The notes under the pieces: model-generated
What the model was told of the DNA's origin: nothing
Databases searched by the model: none
The model's input: the letters and a program-made list of their open reading frames with translations, nothing else
In this document: positions 49,833-59,492 of the stretch, in pieces
Layout of the letters: every line of letters begins with the position of its first letter
How positions within the stretch are numbered: the first letter of the stretch is position 1
NCBI RefSeq assembly: GCF_029784155.1
Contig: NC_073692.1
Span: 15,543,752 to 15,607,751, forward strand
Source: Uranotaenia lowii
Lineage: Eukaryota; Arthropoda; Insecta; Diptera; Culicidae
DNA length: 64,000 bases
Direction of reading: 5' to 3'
Made by a program: the position numbers and the translations under genes

Positions 49833-49986
49833 ACACGGAAAAAAATCGTGTGAGTTACATATATCAAAACCATAGTCATGATAATTTTACCATTCCTGCT
49901 TTTTAGTATTTTCAACCAGAGCAAGTAATGGATTATATTAGTAAAAGTGTCCATGATATTTTGATATCCCACGATTTTTATAATGG
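49833..49986. mobile_element. ~150-bp palindromic MITE-like element
   Basis: The left arm AAAAAAATCGTGTGAG ... ATATCAAAACCAT ... TCATGATAATTTTAC is inverted imperfectly at the right (GTAAAAGTGTCCATGATATTTTGATATC ... CCACGATTTTTAT). It begins at ACACGGAAAAAAATCG, a start shared in type with the 58.5-kb element. Boundaries are approximate. Confidence 0.45.
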
Positions 49987-50536
49987 CAATTACCCTGGGC
50001 CTGGTAATTTTTAACAACTCGCAATTTTTGTTCTTTCATCATAATTTCTCTTAAAACTAGGAAATTCGAAATTGTGGCACACATTCATATAAATAAAATA
50101 CTACGCACATGATACATTCAAAAATTAAGCATTTTTAACCTTAAAACATGGGTGCTTGTTAAAACTTTTACTGTCGAGTACAGTAATATTACTATTGTTT
50201 CCGATCGTGACTGAACACGGTAAATATTCTCATTTTTAATAATAGCAAAAGATATTATAATAAACAGTGTTGTTTTGTTTTGTAGGTGAAAGTCGGAAAA
50301 GTGAGTTCAGATCTCGCGGACAAGAACAACGACAAGGATTCAACTTGTGTTTATCAAAACCGTAGTAAAAACAATAAGAAATGTTGGACTTCTTTCAAAT
50401 TCATAATCTTGAAAAACAATTGGGAAAGCAAAGTCTAATTGACCTGCGTGTGTGAAGTAATGTGAAAACAAATGTTTTATTGAAAAAAATATTTGGAAAA
50501 AAACGTATTTTAATAGAAAGCTCCTAAATTATCATA

Positions 50537-52305
50537 CAGTGAGCGAAACAAGAATTAGTAGTATTTTTTCTTGTGAAAATATGAATGATAGGCTCACAAC
50601 ATAATAGAATGAATGATTGAAAATTGTCAAAATTGTCTTCTACAAATTGTTATAAATTGTTCAACAGGTAAATCAAGCATAAGTTTTCTTTTTTATGAAA
50701 CTATTTGCGTTGAGACCAAGAATATAGATAAATTTCTGAAAACCTTTCTTCAAAAATTCAAGAATGTCAAAGCTTTGAAAGTGATTTTTAAGAGATTTTT
50801 CTCTAACACGAAGGAATTTGACGTATGAGATATAATACTTCATCAAACTGTTTTATTTCTTCATGAACATGACGTGAAATGATGGAATAAACGTTCAGGG
50901 GCTAATTTCGAATTGCAAAAAAAAACATGTTAGAAATCATAAATTTTGATTTTGTTCCAATAAACAACACTTTTCCAGCTTCAAGTCGTAGATGGCAGCA
51001 CTATCTTGCAGTTTAAACCAAATTATGTCTCAATATTGATTTTCCAGGTATATTTAGGCCCAAATTCTTGAATGGATTAATTTAACTGCCTTCTGTATAT
51101 TTTACCGATAGGGAGAAATAACTAAGCCATCTGTCGCGTCTTCAAACAAACTTATTGCTGCTATGAGATGGCGGTACAGAAACGAACCTGATTTTTGGGC
51201 TGGTCGTAATAGAGTTATAAAGTGTAAAAAAAATTAAATTAAAAGTTGAGTCATTATAGTCATAAAGTTCTGGCAAATATGACTGTATGTACTCAGGAAC
51301 TTTCTTAATTCCAAATCAATGAATTTATAAAACAAACACAAAAGATTTGTCTTGTTTTGAAGCTCTCTATCACCTTCTGATAAAACGGAATATCCAGTTT
51401 TTCAAGTAGTACCAAACAAAGTATTTGCAAACCAAATCAAAACGACCGTTCAGTTGGGCGAAACTTCCAGAAGGAACTGGAATCGAAAACAAAAAAGGCA
51501 AAACTCGGAAATATCAGAAACTTGCAGGAAACTCAGAAATATCGGAAAAAATGCAGTGTTTTTGCTAATCAACAAACAATAAGTGAACAATATTCTCGAA
51601 ACAAAAAGTATTTGATTGTTTAGTAGGTTTTGAAATAAACATATTCTGAAATCTCAAACATGTTTTTCTCGATCCGAGTCAAATTCTGGTTTTGCGCTTA
51701 TGGAATTTAATGCGAGGCTTTTTTCTGGTCGTGAGGTTTGGGGCCGTTCAAATATTACGTAACGCAATTTTCGGTCATTTTCAACCCCCTCACCCCCTAT
51801 GTAACACATTCGTCTCAGATTTTTTATCCTAAATCCACAAAGCGTAACAAACTCTTACACACCTCCCCCCCCCCTAAACGCGTTACGTAATATTTGAATG
51901 GCCCCTTTGATAGCTCTCAGCGCTAATGGGGACATCTCTCTTGTAAAATAGTTTCGTCCAACGGTCCATTTCAAATCATACCAATGATACTGCTAGCCAT
52001 CTGGTCCATCAAGCTCCATCGGACGATTTTTATTACTTGATTTGATGATCAATTCCGCTTAACAGCAAGATAGTTTTGTCATCTACGACTTAAAACTGAA
52101 AAAAAGAGTGTTTGTCTGATTAAAAATATCTATATTTTTTAATGAAGGCCTGTTTTTTATTCAACTTTAGCCAAGGATTTATGTTTCATAATGTCACGTC
52201 ATGTTCATGAAAAAATTAAGCAGTTTGATGAAATCTAATGTGTTAAATTCCTGAGTGCTTAAGGAAAATCTCGACGACGAGACTAAAATGTTTTCAATTC
52301 CCACC
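50537..52305. mobile_element. second copy of the TA-flanked mariner-like foldback family, right end lost
   Basis: Begins CAGTGAGCGAAACAAGAAT after TA (50535-50536) and follows the same order as 36704-38579: AATCAAGCATAAGTTTTC, GACGTGAAATGATG, TTCAAGTCGTAGATGG. It shares part of the centre (CATACCAATGATACTGC near 51976 versus CATACCAATAGTACTGC near 37467) and the inverted arm from about 52077. The right arm stops near 52305 without the terminal CTCACTG, next to the following MITE. It is diverged, and enlarged by other inserts including the 166-bp element at 51740. Confidence 0.75.
51740..51905. mobile_element. 166-bp MITE with GGGGCC(G/A)TTCAAATATTACGTAACG ends
   Basis: GGGGCCGTTCAAATATTACG at the left and CGTAATATTTGAATGGCCCC at the right are inverted with one mismatch. 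TTT flanks both ends (51737-51739 and 51906-51908), a probable 3-bp target duplication. The GC-rich middle contains C-runs. From memory, this end sequence is common in culicine mosquitoes. It sits inside the degenerate foldback copy. Confidence 0.85.
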
Positions 52306-52310
52306 CGATA

Positions 52311-52960
52311 CCCTTCACGATCAGAAGCGAAAAACAAAATTATATCAGGATGAGATATTTTGATATTCAATTTTTTCTATCACAATCAGTTACAGTTCAG
52401 TACTCGTAGGATGTTAAAATATCTCAATTTATATCAAAAAATCTATGAAAGCATAGCTTAATTATATCAGTTTTTCATATTCTTATAACAACATTATATC
52501 TCATTCAGATAGCATAGTTTGATATCGAGCAGAACAAAACCTAGCATAAATATAACTTGTTTAGATATGAATGCTTCGAGAATAATTTCTTGTGGAATGT
52601 CAAAAATTCGTATTATTCGATAAAAGCCCGGTCAATTTTGGGTTTCCCAAATAAAGATTCAATTTCATGTATCTGTTAAGTTCGGTTTGGACCGTTGACT
52701 TCGATGTCCGTGTTTTATAAAAAGTATGCTTATCAAAATCAGGTATGATCATAATATTTTAGAACAATTTGAAAAAAAAAAACTTTATCATTGTAAATCA
52801 GCTCAATCCTATTCAAGTCTGTCAATCAGAACAAGATATAATGCAGGTTGAAGAAATTTAAAATGAAAATCTTTGAGTACTGAATTATAACTTTATCAGA
52901 CATAAATATCTTGGTGAGATATGTTTGAGTTATGATTTTGATATGCTCTCCTGACCAGGT
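52311..52960. mobile_element. ~650-bp TA-flanked MITE, copy 2
   Basis: Diverged relative of 19000-19660, sharing CAGTACTCGTAGGATG, TTAAAATATCTCAA, GCTTCGAGAA, TTGTGGAATGTCA and the closing TTTTGATATGCTC. The left terminus has a small insertion within the CCCGATCAG-type end, and the right terminus (CTGACCAGG) is decayed. It ends two bases before the hAT target duplication. Confidence 0.75.
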
Positions 52961-52970
52961 TCACTTAGCT

Positions 52971-54788
52971 CAGGCATGTCAAACGCGGGGGGCCGCATGC
53001 GGCCCGCCCGCGGCTTTTGTCAATGCGGCCCGCGTAGCCCCGTCTTAAATTGTCACAAAAATAAAAACACCACTGACTTTTATGTAAAATATTACTGCAA
53101 AAACTTAAGTTGAATGTAACGTTTTCAACTTAATGCAAATGTTTTTCGTTGTTCAAATTTCTTCTCAGAAAAACACGCGTAACATTGTTGCTCTGAACCA
53201 CAGTTTGAGGCGATTCCCGCTTCCGTGTAAGATTGTGTGTAAACATTCATAGCATAAAAAACATAAATATCTTCCAAGTATTCTGGTTCTATTTTTTTTT
53301 TACCGAAGGAACAACAGACATATTGTGATATTTTTTAAATTGAAGATGTACGTAAACGTGAATATTATCATTATTCATTGTAAAAAAGCACATCCTAAAT
53401 AATCAAAAATTTTCCGTGATAAAATTTGTAGCTCTGAAAAATTTTATTTCAGTGACCACTTGTCTAACGTTCAGTTAATTTTGTGGTAAGCGTGTTGGTT
53501 GCACCGGAATTGAACAAAAACATATCCCACCGCTGGAGTCTTCATTTTGTCTAAAAACCTATCCGAATACGTGAGTATAGACAGCATACATTTTTACAGT
53601 ATTTGTTAAAGTTAGCAACGAGAACTAGTCTGCAGTTGAAGTCAGCTACATTTTATCGAATCTTATTGCAAGCCATAACAAATATTTTTTCGAAGTTGAT
53701 TTTAGGGATGTGTAGTTAAAGCTGCCGAAATAATTTGTCCAGTCCAGTCCAATTTTGTCCGACATTTTTGAAAGACATTGGACATGACTTCGATTGTGTT
53801 CCCTACTACACAGAAGTACGCTGGCTTTCCTGCCACAAAATATTAAAAAAAATGTTTTGCTACGAGAGGAAATAATATTATTTTTGGGAATGAAAGGTGA
53901 ACCTGTTGAACATTTTCAAGCAGACGACTGGATTCAGGATTTGGCATTTGCCGTAGATTTCACTAGCCACCTGCAAGATTAGAACCTAAAACTGCAAGGA
54001 AAAGAAAAAAATATCATAACTGCTTGTGATGATGTAAAAAACTTTTAAGCGAAGTTACGGTTATGGATCAACCAAATTTCCAAAGATAACCTTGTGCACT
54101 TCTCTACGTGTCAAGAACTGAAAAGATCAAATGAGGCTGCATCATTTGGTAAATACGTACTTCACCTAGAATCGTTACTAGATGCATTTAAAAGCCGTTT
54201 TCGTGACTTTAATTCATACGAGCAAGAATTTTCGTTGTTTGTTTCTCCATTTTCGTTTGCTCCTAAAAATGCTGCTGATAATTTGCAACTAGAGTTGATA
54301 GAGCTGCAGTGCGATTCTTTATTAAAAGCGAAATACATTGAAGTGGCTGTACCAAAATTTTACAGCTAAATATTTGCCTGAACGCTACGTTGAGTTATGG
54401 AAATTTGTTGTCAGAATTCTTGCTATGTTTGCAAGTACCTATCTATGTGAGCAGTTTTTTTCCATAATGAAAGCTACAAAAACTCCTCATCGTTCGAGAT
54501 TATCTGATACAAATTTATCATCAATAATGAAAGCGAAAAGATGTCAAGCATCAGGACAATAGATATAATGCATTATAATATAAGAATGTTAAACATTAAA
54601 AGCTTTGATAAAAATTTAACGCAAAATTTCATTCCTAGTTTACTTATAACTACATATATTCCATTGTATTGTGTCTAATCTCCGCGAATCTGATATGTTA
54701 TATTTTCTAACTGATTTTAGGTGCGGCCCTCTACGTCATAGAAAATTTTAAATCCGGCCCGCACACCTAAACGAGTTTGACATGCCTG
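52971..54788 (+). mobile_element. 1.82-kb hAT transposon with 8-bp TSD
   Basis: Begins CAGGCATGTCAAACGCG and ends CGAGTTTGACATGCCTG. The inverted ends are flanked by exact 8-bp duplications ACTTAGCT (52963-52970 and 54789-54796), as hAT elements make. Subterminal GC-rich blocks (GGCCGCATGCGGCCCGC at the left, CCGGCCCGCACACC at the right) stand out from the AT-rich interior. It carries the 3' part of a transposase pseudogene. A 235-bp deletion derivative lies at 62286-62520. Confidence 0.93.
53690..54561 (+). pseudogene. hAT transposase, C-terminal half, degenerate
   Basis: Encodes the C-terminal half of a hAT transposase of the type that gave rise to GTF2IRD2/ZBED5-like vertebrate genes. In order: DFDCVPYYTEVRWLSCHK (about 53787-53840), WIQDLAFAVDFTSHLQD (53930-53979), a helical segment ending VAVPKFYS (54366), and the hAT dimerisation region (STYLCEQFFSIMKATKTPHR, about 54430-54495). 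Damage: frameshifts near 53865 and 54365, and in-frame stops at 53980-53982 and near 54046. The N-terminal BED finger and first catalytic segment are missing. The copy cannot make a functional transposase, though its ends look intact. Confidence 0.9.
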
Positions 54789-54835
54789 ACTTAGCTAAAT
54801 GGGAACTTTGTCTTCGAGGTAATTTTTTTTACCTT

Positions 54836-54970
54836 TAAGTTGCCCGCCACACTGCCCAACACCCAAACACTCATTTGAGTTCCGTGGAAATGGACGCTTC
54901 TGTTCCCAGCATGTCGCCAGCACAAAAACAATAACAAACGCGAACAAAACTCTATTTATGCTAGGAACCA
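54836..54970 (-). repeat. short dispersed repeat, copy 2
   Basis: The reverse complement shares TTTTGTTCGCGTT, GTGCTG..GACATGCTGGGAACAG, AGCGTCCATT and GGCAGTGTGGCGGGC with 38600-38770. Its far side abuts a T-run (about 54972-54981) at the edge of the CR1-like element. Confidence 0.5.
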
Positions 54971-55261
54971 ATGATTTTTTTTTTATTTAAACTAGTTGCG
55001 AAAGAATGGACGAGAATAAATACGATAATAACGTAACATGTGTTACATCTCAGGGGATAGCCTTTTAAGAGATCCACAACAAAACAAATATTTACTATAT
55101 TAAAAAAAATTGAAAAAAAGGGTTATACTAAATCAAACTAAGGCTGCCTTCAAAATAGATTTTAAAAATAGATAAAGGTAAATAAATGATATAACAATAA
55201 TAACAAAAACTAATATGATGGTTGATGGTTATCAAAATTGATTTTCTTGGAGATAGAGTAT

Positions 55262-56440
55262 TAATATGGATTTGCAGGCAAGTCGATTGTTTATAATTTT
55301 AATATGGTCTGGCAATGTATTGTATTTGGTAGGTCCAATGAACGATATTCTACATTGACCCAGAGTTGTTGTTGAAATACTGCGTTGAAGGAATAAAATA
55401 AATAAAAATAAAGCTGGTTTGTGGAAAATAGTAAAGGAAGGTCAAAAATGATTTTCAAGCAAAGATTTTGCAAAATTTGAAGGCGTGCAAGTAGAAAATC
55501 AATGCTCGTCCCCATAATGAAATAATATAATTAAATATGGAATTTATTAAGGCGTAGTAAAAAAAAATAGCATATGACTTGGTACAAATTTGAGACTTTT
55601 TCGATTACATATCTAACGACTAATGGATCATCGCAAAAAGGTACGATTTTACGGGAGGAATGTAAAATCATATATTTAGTCTTTGGAAAGTTTAAGGTGA
55701 GGAGATTCGCATTGAAATACTTCAAAAGGACTTTGAAATCATCTTCGATTTGTTGGACAGTATGTCTTAGACATTTTCCTGGATAAAAAAGTGCTGTATC
55801 ATCAGAAAAAAGCCTTGGAACGCCATTTTTGAATGTCGTTTATATAAAGTAGAAACAGCGATGGTCCAATATTACTCCCTTGGGGAACTCCCGTATCCAT
55901 GTTTTGTAACGAACTATATGTGTTATCAATGGAAACATATAGTTTCTTACGTGTTAAGTAGCTGCGAATTATATCATTCGCGATTCCACGTATCCCATAG
56001 GAGTCAAGTTTTCACAACAGGATGTCATGATTTAGTGTATCAAACGCTTTCTTTAGATCTAAAAAAAATTAGAGTCGATATTCTCAATAATTGTATCCAT
56101 TAGTTCACACGTAGCTATTAATGTGCTAGAGCCTGCTCTAAATCCATATTGTAAATTGTATATTATGTCATTTTCATTTAGAAATTTGTTTTTCTGTTGA
56201 TCAGCATTTTCTCGAAAGCCTTATTAAACACACTTCATGTGGAAATTGGGCGATAGTTATTAACATCGAAGCTGTCTTCTGATTTGAAAATAGGTGCTAC
56301 TCTGGCTACTTTTAAGGTATCAGGATACTGGCCTGTATATATTATTTTGTTAAAACAATGGCAAAAGATCCTAGAAAAATCATCACCATTATCTTTAAGA
56401 AAAGAAGCTGAAATTTTATCATGACCACAGCATTTTTTTT
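55262..56440 (-). pseudogene. CR1-like non-LTR reverse transcriptase, degenerate
   Basis: On the minus strand, a decayed reverse transcriptase domain in order: KISASFLKDNGDDFS (about 56425-56380), VARVAPIFKSEDSFDVNNYR (about 56315-56255), LQYGFRAGSSTL (about 56155-56120), LDLKKAFDTLNHDILL (about 56065-56018), GVPQGSNIGPSLFLLYIND (about 55895-55838), LFSDDTALFY catalytic motif (about 55815-55786), YFNANLLTLNFPKTKYM (about 55722-55672), then LQNLCLKIIFDLPLL and ISFIGPTKYNTLP near the end. Frameshifts lie near 56235, 56070, 55820 and 55400, with stops at about 56245 and 56015. About 40 C-terminal residues are deleted relative to the copy at 36.1-36.4 kb. The endonuclease is absent. A T-run at about 54972 may mark the old 3' tail. 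Confidence 0.88.
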
Positions 56441-56459
56441 GTTTTTGAGAGAGTTAATT

Positions 56460-58511
56460 ATTACAATCACTTCGTTTGGAGTTGCCTGGTGTAAGAAAAT
56501 AGAGATTTGTGGAAGACGGCAGGCCCGAACCAGCTTCTATAGAAATGAACGCTCCACATACTTCGTTCGAAGATTGCGGGTTTAAGTCCTGTCGGTGAGA
56601 AGTTGTATCTTTAAAAAAAAAATCATTATATTTACGGCTTATGTTCTTCCTTTCCCTTGATTATCATGTTTCTCTAACATTCTCCATATGTGATCTGAGA
56701 TATGTATTTGTAATTGTTTGGTTATCCAACGGAAAATGCATCATTATTATTCATACACAAACTATTCATCGCATATTAAAAGTGGAAAGCAAAACGGAGT
56801 TCGTGCGGCATCAGTTAGTGATAGATAATATAAAATATCAATATTTTCTACCAGTTTAACAAAATTCAAATTATGTTTCGTAGACAAAACAAACTGTCAG
56901 CCGTTTAAAGTTTTGAAGCGGTTTCAGAGCACAGCATGTTTGGTATCAAAGCTTGCACAGTTTGCCAAAACTGCCGCAGGATTGAAATCCAATATACCAA
57001 CATGTCACACATATTTTAAAGAAAATCACAGGACAGGAGGACATCCACTCAAAACAAGATTACTTCACGCTGCAAAAGTGTGAATACTTTAGTAGGAACC
57101 TACTGAATGGATGGGAGCCGTATGACATCCTTTCTCATGAGCTCGACTGTTAGCTGCCCGTGTGTGTCCAAAAAGACCGGGACGGTTCCAAAATGTATGT
57201 CCTATCGAACTAAGCAGCTGGTTTCTCATGATGCCAAGCATCGTGGTGGCCAACCACTTCGCTCAGTTAGTGCCCGGAAGCGTCAAGAAACACATAAAGA
57301 CCATGCACCCGAATCTTCATCGCAACTTCTACTAAACAGCTGGCTCTTCTCGGTCGTGCTAACTTGGTTGCACCACCAAGTGAGGCGTGTATAGCCACCA
57401 TATAAAATAAAATTTCATAACAGTCCCAACTCCAACACTTTCGGCGGTGGCACAAAGTAGTTAAAAGGAGTATCTTTCGCTCTTCCTTCCTCCGAGGAGG
57501 GGGAGGGGTCTTCTAAACAGACCACTCGTCTCGGATTGTTTGCCGAAACGCCTCACTATTATTGCAGAACCGTGCGGAGGACTGATAACATTTTACTGCC
57601 AGGATCTTTTTCCACCCATCGTTGTTCAGCCAGTTGGTCCAACTTTGCTTTTCTTACGCGTAGGATGGCGATCCATCCCCATCTTACCCATGTGACACTT
57701 CCGGTTTCCTTCCTCGGTAAATAAACGTTATACAAATTCGTCCCCAACGAAGCGAATCGTCGGCGCGGAGGCAGTGTTTGTGCATCTTCTTAGAGGCCCA
57801 ACGAGGGAAACACAGAGCTAGTTGCTGCTGCTTCTGCTGGAGGTGATTTTTCGGGAATCTTTGTCACCCATTTTCTCATGTGGGTGATCAAAAATTTGCC
57901 ACCATCAGTAGCAGCAGCAGCAGCCAGTAGCTGGAAGTGGTTTGTTGCATCTTTTTGTTAGTGTTACGGGCCGTTTGCAGCATTCTTATAAGGTTTGTAC
58001 GTACGGTTGACTTCAGGCACAGTTTTTGGCAATTCTGCGGTTGACATTTTCATAATGTGCCAAAATTATGATGACCCCAATGCACATTCAATGTCAGCCA
58101 AGCAATAAGTTTTGAAGGTAAAATTTTAATCAGATAAATAATTAAAAACAATGTCTCCCGTTTTATACTTATCAGTTACCTTCAGTTAGATAAATTCGTG
58201 TTTCAAATTGTTTACACAACTATTCCAAACTTGAATGAATATATATGTTTTATTATTTACCAATTTTCTTGGCATTCGCAAAAATCAGGTAAAATCAGGC
58301 ATATTTTTAAAAACTAGGGAAATTCAATGGCTTATCAGGTTGTCAGGCAGAGCCTCGAAAAATCAGGCACATTGGCATCTCTGCCCATGATCTAAAGTTT
58401 TGGCAAAAATGATAAATTCCGAAGAAATATTTTTAAAATTTATAATGAAAGTTATCTAGAATGAGGCTTAAAACTAACTGACAACACTGTAGCAAATCAA
58501 AATGAGCATGG
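56460..58511. other. unassigned sequence with a less AT-rich island
   Basis: No gene recognised. The island at 57100-57960 has short AGC-type repeats (57830, 57907-57932) and overlapping frames on both strands without known domains. A fragment at about 58286-58382 (AAAAATCAGGTAAAATCAGGC ... AAATCAGGCACATTGGCAT) resembles the TCCTGATTTT MITE at 29.5 kb but lacks a left end. Confidence 0.4.
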
Positions 58512-59492
58512 TACACGGAGAATAATAAAAAGGTAAAATTTACCGAGACAGCAAAGGTGAACGCTCGCAAAAGCCAAAAAGGTAACTTCTACCTTTTCGA
58601 GGTGAAACTCACCTCACAGCGAGGTAAAATATACCTGAAACGAAGAATGAAAAAAGGTACAATTCACCGAGAAAAAATGTGAATCCAAAAAAGGTAAATT
58701 TTACCTCGTAGCGAGATGAAGTTCACCTGAATTGAGCTGAATCAAAAAGTATAATCCACCTAGAAAGAAAGGTAAATCCAAATAAGGTAAAACTTACCTC
58801 GTAGCGAGGTGAAGTTGACCTGGATTGAGCTAAATAAAACGGTACAAATCATCTCGAAAAAAAGTAACTATTTGACGAATCCGTTTATTGAGGTTAAGAT
58901 GTTTTGCCGTTTAGGAACAAGTTTTGCTTCGTGCACAATATGTGAAAATCGGAACAAAATGGTAAGTGTTTTCTAAGATTTCATTTAGTTGTGCTGGTTC
59001 TCTTCATAACTTTGCTTTTGTTTCAGATCGGCTCACAGAGCTTCGTGTTGTATTCTCGTCAGCCTTCAGATATTATTCCGGAAAAGTCGGACCTGACAAG
59101 CTTGGCGAACAAAGGACTTGCCTCAACAATTTTTAAAGAACACGGTGATATATTTCAAAAATCAATATTAGGCAACAGTCCCTATTTATTTGAAATAAAT
59201 ACCATTTTTTCATGAATTGTGTTTTTTTTAAATTAATTTTATTGAAGAAACCGATCAAACAAACTAGCATTTATCTTTTAAATCAGTGAATGGGAAAACG
59301 TTATTATTTACTATTTAGCTAGGTGAATGAGAAAATGGTAAAATCTACCTTTTTGCTAGGTGAATTGAAAAAAGGTAAAATTTACCTTTTTGCTAGGTGA
59401 ATGAAAAAAAGGTAAAATTTACCTCGAAAGAGGGGTGGAAAAAATTCACCTCGCAAAAAGGTAAATTTTACCTTTTTTTTATTTTCCGTGTA
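58512..59492. mobile_element. 981-bp TIR element (TACACGGA ends) enclosing a small spliced gene
   Basis: The first 33 bp (TACACGGAGAATAATAAAAA...) and the last 33 bp are inverted repeats with two mismatches. The outer TA on each side may be the target duplication. Both flanks are filled with short palindromes, AAGGTAAAATTTACC and CGAGGTGAA(G)TTCACC, repeated many times (58530-58830 and 59330-59470), so large parts can fold. The middle (58840-59220) is not repetitive and contains a two-exon reading frame. No transposase is recognisable. The superfamily is undetermined. Confidence 0.85.
58899..59215 (+). CDS. predicted two-exon small protein (83 aa) inside a TIR element
   Basis: Predicted coding exons are 58899-58961 and 59027-59215, joined across a 65-bp intron (58962-59026). 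The intron has a consensus donor (ATG|GTAAGT) and acceptor (TTTGCTTTTGTTTCAG|A). Splicing is phase 0 and gives 83 codons with a TGA at 59213-59215. The start is the first ATG in this frame after the in-frame stop at 58788-58790. Exon 1 has three cysteines (MFCRLGTSFASCTICENRNKM except its last residue exceeds need). Exon 2 reads IGSQSFVLYSRQPSDIIPEK, then a helical-looking SLANKGLASTIFKEHG segment. An AATAAA (59194-59199) lies just before the stop, so cleavage would fall close after it. I recognise no family. It could be a captured host gene piece, the remnant of the element's own gene, or a chance frame; the good splice sites favour a real transcript. Expression is not shown. Confidence 0.42.

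Noticed and set aside
57100..57400. Possible histone or ribosomal protein gene fragment
   Set aside because: The frame does not match any such protein on inspection.
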